Shown: positions 1-12,991, counted from the stretch's first letter. The stretch is 64,000 nucleotides of DNA from Gentiana macrophylla (GCA_026214975.1 JAOBSW010000276.1:56272-120271); one strand, 5' to 3'. Numbers and translations are program-made. The notes: generated from the letters alone by a model not told the origin.

Positions 1-502
1 AAGAAAACATAGTGATTTAACTTGGTTTCTGGTGTTGTGCCAACTACTCCACGGACAAAAAATGAGATATTTTACTATGCACAGAATTACAAGGTATTCC
101 TCACAAAGTGAAAGACACACTCTTGCATTGATTATAACATAGGTATTTATAGACACAAATCCCAAACCCTAATCGCCAAAGATCTTTGTCGGAATTCTCA
201 TAAATACCCTAGATGTAGACCTCAGCTCCATCTGTTATCCACCAGATGAAACTCAGCTCCAAAACTGACTCTCCAGACTTGTAATCAACTACTCAGATGT
301 AGAACTCAACTATACTCAACATAACTCAGCAGACCAGAAACTGACTGCTGACTTCAAAAGAAACTCAGTTGCACTTCATCAAACTGAATTTCACAGAACT
401 GAATATACATGACTGAACTAACCATTATTCTTAGTCTCAGTTTTCCTGATTAGTTCCACCAGATTATTTATCAGTTCAGAGATCAAGCCACCAAAATTGA
501 CA
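1..502 (-). repeat. 3' LTR of the Copia element (partial)
   Basis: Position 1 aligns with position 4841 of the other LTR, and similarity continues to 502, where the minus-strand LTR begins TGTCAATTTTGG. About 98 bp of the LTR lies before the window. Compared with the 5' LTR, most substitutions and small indels fall at CAG, CTG or CG positions. Confidence 0.92.
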
Positions 503-517
503 AATCTCCACCTTGAC
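503..517 (-). other. Polypurine tract of the Copia element
   Basis: On the minus strand the bases just before the LTR read CAAGGTGGAGATT, a purine-rich run directly abutting the TG that opens the LTR. This is the usual plus-strand priming site for plant Copia elements. Confidence 0.75.
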
Positions 518-711
518 TTGAACTCTCATTCAGCGTCACCAGTTTGCATAATCAGACGTACTTGTACCAGATAAATTCGCCAATGCCAGGATGTACAGTA
601 CCAGACTTCTCCTCAGAATCCACTCAAGTTGATCTGCCACAACTGAGTATCCATATTTCAGTTTACAAGCTTTGAATATTCAAAGAAGTCCGCATAATAA
701 TCGAAACTTGC

Positions 712-1464
712 TCATTGAATCGGTTTAGTGAACATATCAGCAGGATTCTCCTTGGTGCTAATCTTTTTCACTACAACCCTCTTCTCATTTCTCAGAAAAT
801 GATACCTCACATCAATATGCTTGGTTCTCTCATGATGAACTTGATCCTTAGCTAGACAAATTGCACTCAAACTGTCACAATAAATCTCAGCTTGATCCTG
901 ATATAGCCCCAAATCACTGACTAGTCCCTTCAACCAGATACCCTCCTTGGCTGCTTCAGTAAGAGCCATAAACTCAGCTTCAATAGTTGATAAAGCCGAT
1001 GTTTCCTGAAGGGCTGCTTTCCAGCTGACAACTGAATACCCCAATGTGAAAACATAACCAGTCATTGATTTTCTGCTATCCACATCACTTGCATAATCCG
1101 CATCACAGTACCCTGTGATCAGTTTCTGAGTATCACCTCCATAAATGAGACCAACATCAGTTGTACCCCTAATGTACCTGAACATTCTTTTCACATCTTT
1201 CTATTGTTCCCTTCCAGGTTGAGCCATAAACCTGCTGACAACACTGACTGCCTGAGCCAGATCAGGCCTAGTGCACACCATGGCATACATCACACTGCCA
1301 ACTACACTAGCATAGGGAACTCTTGACATGTACTCCTTCTCCTCTGTTGACTGTGAAGCAAAAACTGACAAATGAACATTTGATGCCATAAGAGTATCTA
1401 TTGGCTTAGAAGCTGACATGCCAAACTTTGACAAAATCTTCTGTATATATCCCTGCTGAGACAA
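712..1464 (-). pseudogene. Copia pol remnant: RT C-terminal part and RNase H
   Basis: Two consecutive reading frames carry the end of Copia pol. The first (1464-1201) includes RVPYASVVGSVMYAM and TRPDLAQAVSVVSRF, the RT-RNase H connection. The second (1194-712) includes the RNase H segments YCDADYASD, KSMTGYVFTLG, LSTIEAEFMAL and KHIDVRYHFLR, with the D and E residues expected of the catalytic site, and ends ADMFTKPIQ. The frames are separated by one in-frame TAG where related elements have Trp (EQ*KDVKRMF). The remainder is continuous, so this part decayed by point mutation. Confidence 0.9.
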
Positions 1465-2390
1465 AAACAGTTTTTTATGTCTCTATCTCTCCAGATCTCC
1501 TTCCCCAAAATTTTCTTTGTTGCACCCAAATCTTCCATATCAAACTCAACACTGAGAAGGTCTTTCAAATACTGAACATCAGACTTCTTCTTTGCAGCTA
1601 TCAGCATGTCATCCACATATAACATAAGATAGATGTATGATCCATCTTCCAACTGATTGTTGTAAACACAGCAATCATAAGGACTTCTGATGTAACCCAA
1701 CTGGATCATATAACTGTCAAACCTTTTATACCACTGTCTAGGATCTTGTTTCAGTCCACACAAGGACTTCTTCAACTTACACACAAGATCTTCCTTACCA
1801 GGAACTTGGAAACCCTCTGGCTGAGTCATATATATCTTTTTGTCTACCTCACCATGTAGAAAATCTATCTTCACATCTAACTGATCAAGTTCTAAGTCCT
1901 GTTGTGCCACCATTGCTAGTAACACTTTGATTGAAGTATGTCTGACTACTGGGGAGAATATCTCATCAAAGTCCACCCATTCTTTCTGACTGAACCCTCT
2001 TGCAACCAAACATGCCTTATACTTAACTCCTTCTGCCTCAGTTAACCCTTCCATCTTCCTGAAGATCCATTTGCAAGTAACAACTCTCCTTTCAGCTGGA
2101 TGTTTAACTAGATCCCAAGTCTGATTCTTCAATAATGACTCCATTTCATCTCCCATGGTAGCAAGCCATTGAGATGCTTCAGAACATGTCACTGCTTCCC
2201 TGTAAGCAGAAGGTTCAAAACCATCCACTTCTGCAACTTGAAGTGCGTATCCAACCATATCATCAAACACATACCTCTTGGGAGGTACCCCCAATATTGG
2301 ATCTTCTAGCTCTGCAGCACGCCTATACTCACGACCCACGTTCTCAGCTTTGACGCTCAATCGACATTTGCTCACCGGCGCTGGATTCAT
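1398..2390 (-). pseudogene. Copia reverse transcriptase domain (broken polyprotein)
   Basis: A 330-residue open stretch covers RVT_2-type reverse transcriptase. WDLVKHPAERRVVTCKWIFR opens the domain, then KACLVARGFSQKEWVDFDE, KKSLCGLKQDPRQWYKRFD and the catalytic YVDD in LMLYVDDMLIAA. Its Met start is not a true start; it is only the first ATG in this frame of the polyprotein. A frameshift near 1460 joins it to the RT-RNase H connection frame. The domain order after integrase confirms Copia. Confidence 0.93.
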
Positions 2391-2665
2391 TGTGGTTCAA
2401 GAACGGATCGATGAAAATCGACTTGGATCGCTTGATTATTGCATTCCAACCGACTCCACCAAGCTCCACTCATCATCGCTTTTCTTAGTTTCAAGATCGG
2501 TTTCATTTTTTCGCTATCCTCCCACGATGAATCGAGTATTGAATTTTCATCAAAATCGATCTCTGCCGAGAATAACTCTGTTTCACGATGACCAAATTCT
2601 ATAACCCTAAACTCCATCACCATACCCTACAAACACTCCTTTCTTGGTTTTGGTTCCGTTTTCCT

Positions 2666-3830
2666 TCATCGACATGATAGTAAATCAGGCTTCCAAATAC
2701 CCTTAGAACTGAATAATCTGCAGGCTGCTCTGGACCACATCTCAACTGGTGTTTTGAGACTGATCCATGTGTGAGGACTCCTGTTGATTAAGTAGCAAGT
2801 TGTGGTTACAGCTCTGCCCAAAATCTCCTTGACAAACCAGCATGAGAAAGCATACATCTTGCTCTCTCTAGAAGAGTTTGATTCATTCTCTCAGCTACAC
2901 CATTTTGCTGAGGAGTATTCCTGACTGTATGATGTCTGGCAATACCCTCAGTTTTGCACAATGTATCAAACTCAGTCCAGAAGAATTCCAAACCATTATC
3001 TGTATGAAGCCTCTTGATCTTCTTCCCCAACTGATTTTCAACTAGAGTATTCCATTGCATGAAGCTCTTAAATGCCCCACTTTTGTGTTTCATCATCACC
3101 ACCCAAGTCATCATTGAATAGTCATCAATAAAGGACACAAAATATCTATGACCACCCAATAACTCCACCTTTGATGGACCCCAACAATCAGAATGAATGT
3201 AATCAAGTGATGACTTTGTGTTGTGTACCCCTTTTGAGAACTTGCTCTTATGAAGCTTCCCAAACACACAATGCTCACAAAAGTCCAAATTCTTGACCTT
3301 ACATCCCCCAAGAAGATCTTTCTGAGAAAGAACATGCATCCCATTTTCACCTATGTGACCCAGTCTCATGTGCCACAGTTTTGTAAGCTGTGACTGATGA
3401 ATCTCAGCAGATGCCACATCAGCAAAACTAGTAACAACTGACCCTTGTAATATAAACAGAGTCGCTTTCTTGATTCCCTTGAGAACCTCAGCTGAGTTTT
3501 TATAGACACTCAACACACCATTTTCCTCCTTAAATCTGAATCCTCTGATGTCCAAAGAACTGAGAGATACCAAGTTTTTGGTCATTCGTGGAACATGTCT
3601 AACTTCACTCAGTTTACAAAATCTTCCATCCTCTGTCCTCAACTGAACTAAGCCAATCCCAACTACCTTGCAGACCTTGCTATTTTCCATAGATATATGA
3701 CCACATCTATCTGCTGATAACTTGAGAACCACTTTCTGTGAGGGAAAATATGAAATGATGCCCCAGAGTCCAAAATCCATGCATCAGTTTGATGTGCTGA
3801 CTCTCCTACCATTAGGACTACGTCCTCATC
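2666..3830 (-). pseudogene. Copia protease and integrase remnant
   Basis: Minus-strand reading gives the retroviral-type protease motif WILDSGASFHIFP near 3775, followed after a frameshift by VCKVVGIGLVQ and EVRHVPRMTKNLVSL. The integrase follows: HHCC zinc finger (LWHMRLGHIGENG ... CEHC), then core residues Asp in HSDCWGP, Asp in LHTDNGLEF and Glu in QQNGVAERMN, making a complete DDE set. The last part, TCYLINRSP and FKTPVEMW-like sequence, lies in another frame at 2666-2857. Between 2390 and 2666 the linker to RT is diverged and partly missing. Confidence 0.9.
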
Positions 3831-3899
3831 TGAATCATGCTAAGCTGCCACAGTGGCTTTACCAGAACTGTTCTCCTGTTGTTTCTTCCTCTTTGGACA

Positions 3900-4619
3900 A
3901 TGGGACTTCCAATGTCCCTCGCCTCCTCTGAGAATTGCAAACATCTGTGGATTTAGGGCCTTTGGACCTTGTCTTCTTGGAATTTTTCTTCCTAGATCGG
4001 CCATGCTCTTTTCCATCTGCTTTGCTACATTAACAATCGCCTTGCAACTGATTGTCTCCGCTCTGGGCTTGCCTTATGTCTCGGCTCCCTGGCATGTAAA
4101 GTCGGCCTTCCATCCTCTAAAGCAATCGATCCTTCCCAACTATGAAGGATCGCACAAAGTTCTCATAGGATCTTTGGTAATGAACCAAAGAAATTAAAGC
4201 AAAGATCTTCATCCTCAATCTTAACATCAATATTCCCGAGATCAAGTAATATTGTGTTCAATCGATCAAGATGATCTCTCACCTGGTCCCTCATGCATCC
4301 TCAGTCGAATAGCCTCTCGCTTCAAAGAAAGAACTTGTTGGTCAATGACTTAGTCATATACAAAGCTTTCAAGCTTTAACCATAACTTGGCAAATGTGTC
4401 TTCTCAAAGAACTCTCGTGATAACATCATCGACAAGCACAACATGATGGTTGAATGTGCTTTATCCTCCAGATGGCATAATCTGGTTGAATCGACATCCC
4501 TCTATCGATAAAGGAGTCCACAATCCTTGTTGCTTTAACAAGGCCCGATCTTGATTTGCCAGCGGTGATCAAACTGTTCCTCCCGGTAAATTTATCAATC
4601 TTCACGTTCATTGCTGACA
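3900..4619 (-). pseudogene. Copia gag remnant
   Basis: From an ATG at 4619 the minus strand starts MSAMNVKIDKFTGRN, the usual opening of Copia gag. Later segments in other frames read DDVITRVLREDTFAKLW, LDRLNTILLDLGNID and LLCFNF-GSLPK-like sequence, all typical of the UBN2-type gag family. Several frameshifts occur. A basic segment with HWKSHCPKRKKQQ near 3900 is probably the degenerate zinc knuckle. No intact gag frame remains. Confidence 0.82.
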
Positions 4620-4727
4620 TCCTTCTAATTAAAGAACAAACCTTTGATCACAAAATCCTAGCACCGGTCACCGGTCTTTGTGAAGATCAACTATGTTCAC
4701 CTGCAACTCCTGAATCTTGAACCTGAC

Positions 4728-4739
4728 GCTCCGATACCA
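4728..4739 (-). other. Primer binding site, initiator Met tRNA type
   Basis: The minus strand reads TGGTATCGGAGC, three bases inside the 5' LTR. It differs at one position from TGGTATCAGAGC, the common Copia primer site complementary to the 3' end of initiator tRNA-Met. It fixes the element's strand and the LTR boundary. Confidence 0.88.
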
Positions 4740-4742
4740 GTT

Positions 4743-5332
4743 TGTTATAAACACAAATGAGAAGCTTGCGGTTTAAGAAAGATAAAAATATATAGCAATG
4801 CAAACGTAATGAATGGCGGAATTGATAAAACACAGAAACAAAGAGAACACAATGATTTAACGTGGTTTCCGGCGTTGTGCCGACTACTCCAAGGATAGAA
4901 AAGGAGATGTTTTATTATGCACAGAATTACAAGGTATTCCTCACAAAGTGAAAGACACACTCGTGCATTGATTACAACATAGGTATTTATAGACACAAAT
5001 CCCAAACCCTAACCGCCAAAGATCTTTGTCGAATTCTCATAAATACCCAGGATGTGGACCCACTCCAATCGTTATCCACTGCACTAAACTCACTTCAAAA
5101 CTCGACTCTCGGACTTGTAATCAAATGCTTAGATGTAATACTCACTATACTCAAGATAACTCGTCAGACACTAAATCGATCACGACTTAAGAAACTCGGC
5201 TTGCACTTCATCAAACCGACTTTCACAGTAATTGAATATACTTGACCTGGATCGACCATCATTCTCGGTCTCGTTTTCTGATTAGTTCCACAGATTATTT
5301 ATCGTTTAGAGATCCAACCACCAAAATCGACA
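4743..5332 (-). repeat. 5' LTR of the Copia element (complete, 590 bp)
   Basis: On the minus strand it runs from TGTCGATTTTGG (ending at 5332) to TTTATAACA (4743) and so has the standard TG...CA ends. It matches 1-502 over the shared length but with scattered small changes, which points to an old insertion or noisy sequence. Confidence 0.9.
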
Positions 5333-6418
5333 AGATGTGCACCACACAAATGCAGTAGTGTACTTTCCACTACATGTAGTAGTGCCATGGATTAAAAAGA
5401 TGTTAAATTTATTGTAATGGGTCCCCACAAAATGAATAATTTTGATTGTATTGTATAAGATGTTGTGGTAAAAAAAAATAATGAATGTATCAAGACTCAA
5501 ACAGAATACGATTTAAATCCGATATGTTCTTCTATTTTGGTTTGTTTTACTCTATATCACCATAAACACCCGGCGATGTGTAAGAAAAGAGGAATGGATA
5601 AGTATAATTCATATCACTTGATACAACTAACTTATAATGATCGTAAGATAAAAAATTCTATGAAACGAGACTTCGTATTACGTGGAAGCCTCTGATAAAT
5701 TCATTCAAAATTCATCCTGATATCATATCAATTTCGTTTGATCTTTCAAAAGTCTATTATACATCATAAAACATACTCTTTAATAGATGAAAATATGACA
5801 ATTGTCTGTCTAACAATATATTTTAAGATAATGTTTGTAATAAAACACCAATGTGTGTGATGTGATGATACCTCATATCATACATAAGATTTATCTTCAA
5901 TGATTCCAAATAACAAGAATGCTCTTAAGAGAGTCATTTGTTAAAATTAAGTATGAAACGTGGATACTGAAAAAGTTAATTAATTGAGTAATTGAATGAT
6001 TTAAATGCCAAAATTATTAGATAATTTCTTAATCTGAATAATTAAAATAATAATTTCATAATAATAATGTTTTTAGTAAATTTAATGGAAACAAAATCAT
6101 AAAAATATCCTCATTCATTTCATTAAGTTATATTATATTTTCATTATCTACACTTTATTTAAGAGAATTTTGATAAACTTAACAAATTAAGTGATTTTTG
6201 AAACAATTATCAAACCATATGACTTTTTTTTTTAGAGAATCAAACCATATGACTTAACCACCACTTAATTTACTAAAATAAATAAAATACTAGTTTTTTT
6301 AGGGAAATAATAGTTATTAACAATATTAGCTAACCTATGTTTGCTTTAATTTAATGCAGTTTTAATATAAAAAAAATTGACTGAACAATTGCAATAAATA
6401 TATATATATATATATATA
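5333..6418. other. AT-rich intergenic DNA, no gene seen
   Basis: Only short unsupported open frames occur. A (TA)n tract sits at about 6398-6417, where the LINE fragment begins. Confidence 0.6.
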
Positions 6419-6600
6419 GGAAAAAATAATTTTTATTAAGCAACATCCGCCAAACAGGCGGCCAAAACGTCACCCGGGGGTGAAGCGCCCCAAGATGTCC
6501 GAGTCAAAACTAACAAAGCATCTCGAGCTAAAAGATACGCAAAAACATTCCTCATACGCCGAATAAAAGTAAATGAAACATATGTGAAACTAGATAATAT
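6419..6600 (-). mobile_element. LINE 3' end (RNase H C-terminal remnant)
   Basis: The minus strand reads SFTFIRRMRNVFAYLLARDA and then WGASPPGD...LADVA-stop, followed by an A-rich tail inserted next to a (TA)n tract. The pattern (VRR.xN.AHxLAR, W..PP..) is the C-terminal end of plant LINE polyproteins, which carry an RNase H domain. It is 5'-truncated, as LINE copies usually are. Confidence 0.6.
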
Positions 6601-7260
6601 GGACAAACAGATTGACTTGTACTAGACAACCATTATCTGATATTGAAAAGAATATTTATTATCAAACCGAGATATTTTATGGTATGACGAGGCTGTATCT
6701 CGTCGATTATCAAATCCGGGCTAAATTAATCTAGAGACAACAATCAAGATCAGAAAATTCAAGAACAATGGGCTATGGGAGAGTATTTGGGGTATTAGAT
6801 TTAGACTGAGCCTGAGAGTTTGCTCTCAAGTTGCCTACGTATCCTTCGTAGTTCCTTAGGATTGATTATCTAGGAGGTCTCTCGCCCGTTTGCTTGTCCT
6901 GCAAGTAGTAGGATTCTTAACCTCTAAGAATTACTCTATGTGTATCCCGGATTTTAGGGATAATGATGGTTAAATCCGATTATTCAAATCAGAGTCTTAA
7001 TGATCCAAAATTCTTTCCATAATTATCTTATTTGGCTACTTCGTAACTTAAGGAAAGCTCAGTCCGACTTGCGTCGAGTTCTTCAGACCTGTTCGGCCTG
7101 TACTTACTTACCTTGGGGCCGAGCCTTGACATGACCGACCTGTGGTGGTCGGCTATGATTCCTAGACCGGATTGCCCACCTGAAGCTCCGACCCATATAT
7201 TGTATGAATGACACGTGGCGTGCCATATTCCGGACATCGTCATGTGAACAATAACAAGAT
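6601..7260. other. Possible LTR fragment of a Tat-type Gypsy element
   Basis: The stretch around 6825-6905 (TTGCCTACGTATCCTTCGTAGTTCC) has wording I associate with LTRs of Tat/Retand elements, but no second LTR or coding region is adjacent. The open frame at 7028-7243 on the minus strand resembles no known protein and is not called a gene. Confidence 0.3.
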
Positions 7261-7860
7261 GTCATAAGTTCAAGATTATTTTTAGACCCAACAAAAAAGC
7301 TCAAACCTCTTTTGTGGTAAAAAAAAAAGGTGAGTTTATAAGTGTGATTTCCTCCCCTTTTGAAAAAAAAAAATGTGTACAATAATAAGAATATATCAAA
7401 TGAGATGCATAACACTTAATTAAAAAAAAATTTAGAGCGACACTTTTTCAATTTTACTAATTTAATAAATGTAAAGTGGTATGTGGACTTGAGAATACAA
7501 AGGGAGATCCCCAATACGATTTCCGTTTAATGCGTCATGTTGAAAGAGTTCTTGATTAGGTCTTACTCCTGAATAAAAGTCAGACTTTGTAAGTACGATC
7601 CAGACCGTACGGATTAATCAGACCAATATGTTCTAAATACCGGATGCTTTAAAAAGGAAGGAAAAAAAAAGTGGTATAATGCATGTCATATTGTATAATC
7701 TAATAATCTATACATGTCATATCAAATGAGAGGGAATTATGTTTACTCTAATTGTTCCACTAACGCAGGGTGACGGCACCCGAAGGAGCTGGCAGCTGTT
7801 TAAAACGACATCACTAGGGTATCGGAACCTTTCTTCTCGCTTTATATGTCCAGCTTTACC
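7261..7860. other. Intergenic DNA upstream of the RING gene
   Basis: AT-rich sequence with A runs. The last 100 bp would be the promoter of the RING-finger gene; CTTTATATGTCC near 7840 could be its TATA region. No other feature seen. Confidence 0.4.
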
Positions 7861-9011
7861 GTTCTCTACACACAACGCTCGACATTTGCACCGATAATTT
7901 CGTTCTCTGTCTTCTGCAGCCTGTGAATAATTGAAACAAGGTACGCTTCGATCATGTGATTTTTCATTTGTAGAAAATCCTCATTTCGGATTATTCGGAT
8001 GCATATATCTTTATAAGGTATATGATTTTTTCTTTTTGAAATTACGGTTATCTGATTAGTGATTATTAAAATGAGGAAACGGTGGATCAATTAGTTAATT
8101 GGAAAAATGTGCGGTTGGTATGCGGTGTTTATTTAGGGAGAAATTTACTGGTTGTTATCTTTGATGAAATCACTGTTTTATGGACTTTAATTCCGGATCT
8201 ACATAACGTCCTTTGTCGGATTCTTCTTATTTCTAGGGTTTTCGTGGCTCATGCCCTACTCCTACTGCTCAGTCCTCTCCTGTAAACTAGCAGGTTTGAT
8301 TGACTTTCTTATTTTTCTCTTTTTTTTTCTGGTGAATATTTATCGTAATATAAGTTTTTCTGTGTTGATTTGCTCCATCATTTGATAACTCTTTTGGTTT
8401 CGTTGTTTGTTTGCAGTGAATTACAGTAAATATCTGACGTATGCAATTTATTTGTGATTAATAAAAAAAAATATCATCTGAATGTACCATTTCCTGTAAT
8501 TATTTGCTTTTAATTTTCGATAGCTTACTTCTCTTTCAATACTGAACTTTTGGAAGAGCATTGAGTTCCTTAAATATGTGGAGGTGTGTGGATTGGGTGT
8601 CAATCGATTATTATCAACTGGTACAGTAGTAAAATTCTTGTTTGAATGATTTTCTTTTCATATATGTATGTGCACTGTAGTTGTCCATCATTCCGTGTTC
8701 CTTAAACCATGTGAAGTCAGAATACAGGAAACTAGAATGTACATGTTCTTTTTATTTTACCCTTTCACCCCATGTTTGTTGATTCTCACTAAAAATCACT
8801 TAATTATTCATGACTCCTCCCTTGTGCGTTTGTATGGTGGTGACTGAACTGCTTAGTTATGGACTATAGATGTGGATTTGACTTAAAATTCGGTAGCTTC
8901 GTAAAATTGATACAGAGCATTATGTAACTGCAGCGTTTTTGTTAATTCCATTGGCATGACTGACAGCCTCAGCCTCCTGCAGTAGTTTTTCTTTTGTGCA
9001 CTTGAGCAAGT
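7861..9011 (+). other. Probable 5' UTR and 5' UTR intron of the RING gene
   Basis: A pyrimidine-rich leader-like stretch ends GAAACAAG|GTACGC at about 7940, a good donor. Candidate acceptors are CTCCTGCAG near 8981 and GAGCAAG just before the ATG at 9012. This would place a roughly 1-kb intron in the 5' UTR, common in plant genes. No transcript evidence is available here. Confidence 0.4.
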
Positions 9012-11654
9012 ATGGGATCTGTGTGCTGTGTTGCTGATAGAGACCGAGTTGTGACAACCACGCCTAACAGTGAGATTTCGCATAGAAATATACGGCAGTC
9101 TCCATCTTGGAGCTTCAGATGGGATAATAGAGTACGAGTGGTTGGGGATGAGTCTTCAGTGAATTGGAATTTTAATGGTGCTGCTCGCTTCAATGAACGA
9201 GTGATTAAATCTAGACCAGCTTCTGAAACTGCACATGCATCTGAGGAAGGTAGTCCCTTGGACTATTCCCAATCACCTGCTACTATTCAGAAGTCCCCTG
9301 TAGCTGAATTGAGTACAGGAATTATGGGGCTCCCATCTTCAGGTAAATATTCCTGTTGATTGAGTACTTGATTGTCATTGTGTCATATTGATAATCCTTT
9401 ATGCTATAGTTGAACTCAGAATATTGTGGAGGTCGATTGTGGATTTCGGATGATAGGGATCTCTTTTTCGGATGAGCTTGTTTTTGTCGGATGATGTAGT
9501 TTGTAATTGATTAAGTTTGACGGAGTTCTGCACTACAAGGGAGCATAGCCAGTAGAAAATATGCAGCAATTGATATATGCTAAGATAAGGTCTGTTAGTG
9601 GCAGACTGGCGTTGTGGCGAACCTTTTGGCTAGATAGTGGGGTTTACTCAAAGTGTCGTAGGCCAGCCAGGCGAAGTATGTTTGGCGATAAAGTATTAGA
9701 GTAATAGGCAAGTATACAAGCATCACAAACAGGCAGAAGAAATATGAAAAGTATTTGTGAAGTGGGAGTTAAAAGCAACTGTGGCTTCTAAAAAGGACTT
9801 AAATCTTGAATAAGGATTTAATTCTCATGTAGGCTTTTTTTTTTTTTTTTTTTTTGGTGAGTTTTCTTTTCCCCTTGCTAATGTTTGGTATCCGAGTGTT
9901 TGTGTGCTTTAGATTAACCTTTTGAAATTTGCTGAAAGCGAGAAAAACTTGTTCTAGTCCTGAATCAGCAGCAGATTTAACACTTTCAAGTCTTGCGGGA
10001 TACATCCTCAACATAATATTGTATTATAATTATATTCTTAAAAATCGATCATGTGACCTTTTTTATCTTGAATCTTATTTAGCGTCACTGTTAAGCTGTC
10101 AGAACTTTAGTTGAATGGGGATCATATATTTCCTGGCTTGCCATTGTTTCTTTTAGTATCAAATGCCAAGGGTTATGGGCCATTTGCGCCTAATCATTCC
10201 TATGACATTGTCATTCGTCAGATGAAGCATATGATCACCATGACATGCATAAGCGTATGTGTTACAACTTGGAGGAAAACGAGTCTCTTTATTTGGCCAA
10301 AATTTTGGTGAGATAGTGTGTCATACTTGCCACCCAGCTTCCTTTCTGTCCAATATTATTGTACTACCTAGTATGCTTGCTTATGTCTCTGGATGTCAGG
10401 AGAAATTGATGTTAAAGTTATTGATGTATCTTCATCTTAAAAAAGAGAATCATTCATCTATTTAAGTTTTTCTACGGTTCAAAATCTCTCTTTGTTTCTA
10501 TGCATTTTGATCTAGGTTTTAGCTGTTTTGCTCAGACACTTGCTTCTGTTTTTCTGCAGATTCGATGATTGCAGGGAATTCTTCCCAGGTACTTATAGAA
10601 CAACAAAAAATGGCTATTGCAGAAGGTTTTGCTGCTGACAAGGTTTTTTTTTGTAGTATATCAGAATGTGATTTTTTCCTGTTTTGGATTGGGACAGGTA
10701 AAGCAGTCGTCTGGATCGCCAGAAGTTTCATTTCCATCTCCTGTCAAATTGTCTCCTTCAATGCATTCAGTTTCATCTCTTTCAACATCACCCTTATCAT
10801 CCCAGGGACATCCAGTCCATCCAAGTTTGACTCCTGCACGATGGCCTCGCCATTCCCCGAGACAGCAGCTGCTTAGACAGGTGTCTGATAGCATGATTCC
10901 AGGCTTCAAGTCTCCAACCTTATCAATTTCTGAGGAAGCATCTTCTCTTACGCTACCTGGCTGGAGCTATGACTCTACTAGGGGTTCCATTGGTGGATCC
11001 TCAGACGGTTGGTCAATACCTACATTTCCAGATATGATGACAACTTCGCGTAGAGAAAGGTGGTCTTTTGACAGTGAGACATTGGGTTTTGTGCGCGATA
11101 GAATATCACGATCAAGTGCTCAAAGTTCTGGTTACCAATTTGATTTACAAAGTTGTGGGATATGTGCACGACTTTTGGCTGAAAAATCTTCTTGGGGCGC
11201 TCAGAAAATAATGGCATCTAATGAACTTTCTGTGGTTGCTGTTCTTATTTGTGGGCATGCCTACCATGCTGAGTGCTTGGAGAATATGACCTCAGAGATT
11301 AACAAGTACGATCCAGCTTGCCCGGTGTGTACTTTTGGGGAGAAACAGGCATTTAAGATGTGTGAAAAGGCATTGAAGGCTGAGATTGAGCTGAGGACTA
11401 AGAAGAGATGCAGGAGTAAGATAATTGATGGCGATTTCAGTGGTGATCTTTCTCAATTTGATCGCCAAACAAGTAGCGGGCAAGATGGAAGAAGTCAAAA
11501 ACTGGGTGCAAGTTCCAGCACGAAGAGTTCTGTAGGAGGAAGGCCTTTTCTGAAGAGGCACTTCTCTTTTGGGGGGTCTAAAGGCAGTAAATCAATAGGG
11601 AATCACTCTTCCTGGAAAAGAGGGTTTTTCTGGGCAAAGTCTAGCAAGAAGTGA
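9012..11654 (+). CDS. RING-H2 finger protein with N-terminal myristoylation signal
   Basis: Spliced coding exons 9012-9342, 10560-10588 and 10698-11654 give 438 residues; the frame is kept across both GT-AG introns. The N-terminus MGSVCC fits N-myristoylation on Gly2 with palmitoylated cysteines, so membrane attachment is likely. The middle is Ser/Pro-rich (PVKLSPSMHSVSSLS, ARWPRHSPRQQ). A RING domain lies at about residues 273-331: CGIC, a long loop, CGHAYHAEC and CPVC, which gives the C3H2C3 ligand set. The C-terminus is basic and Ser/Gly-rich (RHFSFGGSKGSKS). By family it is an E3 ubiquitin ligase candidate. Substrate is unknown. The small 29-bp exon 2 is inferred from frame and splice sites. 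A poly-T run of about 22 bases lies in intron 1. Confidence 0.85.
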
Positions 11655-12991
11655 GCTTCTTTCTGGAATCATTTAGGTGAGTTACTCATTTTTCCGATTG
11701 CTTAAGAACCCCTCCCCATCTTTTGTCCTTTTTTTGTGTGTGTGTGTGTGTGTGTGTGATGTGGTTGATTGTATTCAACAAATGACCGCAGTTTATTTTC
11801 GGTGCTACGCAAATTGGATAAACGAAGACGGTGCAAGCAAATGGCCCTTGGAGATATTTTGCTTAGCAATCGCCACCATCTCATGCCAAAGCAAGGATAG
11901 ATAGCTTTTGATGAAATAGTGTAAAAAAAAAGGTGGTAGTACCAACACAGATGGGATAACCGCTTCATTTAGTTGGTAGACTGTGAAATGTGGGGAAAAG
12001 TGTGTTCTTACCAAACACTATGCCCAAAATCTGTCCACCCCTAATAATAGTTAAGTTCTGAAACCATTGATTAAGGAGTAGGTTGGGACTGAATAAGTAG
12101 TTAGTAGTTACTATTATTATGGGCAGACAGGTTTTGAGTATAGTGTTTGGGGACAATATACTTCTCCTACAAAAAATGTGAACCTATAGCTGTATTTCAT
12201 TTAGTACAATTATAATTGCTCATTTAATGTTCTTTTATGTACTGAAACTAGAAATATATGCCCCTCCCTCTGCCTTTGAAGGCGTATATCGAGGGAGTAG
12301 AGGCTTTGTTTGCACCCTTTTGGGGACCATGTCTGTTGCGTTAGTTGTTGATTAGTAGTGATGATGATGATGATCAACCTTTGTTTTGGGGATATCTATC
12401 TATCTATGGTGGGTGGTGCATGATTGAATGTTTTGAGTGTTGCTACTGTGAAAGGTTGTGTCTGCATTGCTATAGGCACTGCTGAGAATATGTGGATGTT
12501 GTGTTAGTAGTCTGGAATATGCCAAATGAATCAATTATAAGCATAAGCTGCTGCATGGGATGGGATGACTAGTTAAAATACAACTAACATGATAAGTAAG
12601 CAAAATGTTTTAAACAAATAGATAAGTGAGGCTTAACACTTCATCTGTTGTAGCTGAATTTAATGAAGATATACATAGGATGTGGAGAGTTAGCAAATTA
12701 ACTCCGTTACGGAGCAAGGATCCTCTCAAGTAAAGTTGTTTTTAGACATTACCAACAAACAAAACGATGAAGTTTTGGGAAGGCAAAAAAATTATCGACG
12801 GTTGGATCATTTTTCGTATTTTGGTTGTGTGGTTAGATCACTTATACTTGAGAGAACACTACCTTAAGTACCTGAGAGGCTCATGGCTCGTTACGGTCTT
12901 TAGAATAGCTGTAGCTGGCCATAGCTCGAACTGGGCATTGTAGGCCCGAGGATTCTTTACTTGTCGTTTGAGGTCTCTGGAGTAGTACGTC
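11655..12991. other. 3' flank of the RING gene and intergenic DNA
   Basis: Contains a (GT)n microsatellite at about 11736-11758, ATGATGATGATG near 12360 and TATCTATCTATC near 12398. No open frame resembles a protein. The RING transcript probably ends in the first few hundred bases. Confidence 0.5.

Larger units (their letters stand above)
1..5332 (-). mobile_element. Ty1/Copia LTR retrotransposon, decayed, one LTR cut by window edge
   Basis: A near-complete Copia element read on the minus strand. In that orientation the order is 5' LTR (5332-4743), initiator-Met-type primer binding site, gag, protease, integrase, reverse transcriptase, RNase H, polypurine tract and 3' LTR (502-1). This gag-PR-IN-RT-RH order is diagnostic of Copia rather than Gypsy. 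Many stops and frameshifts break the polyprotein, so it is not autonomous. The outer flank of the 3' LTR lies outside the window, so the target-site duplication cannot be checked. The lineage (Tork-like or other) is a guess and is not asserted. Confidence 0.95.
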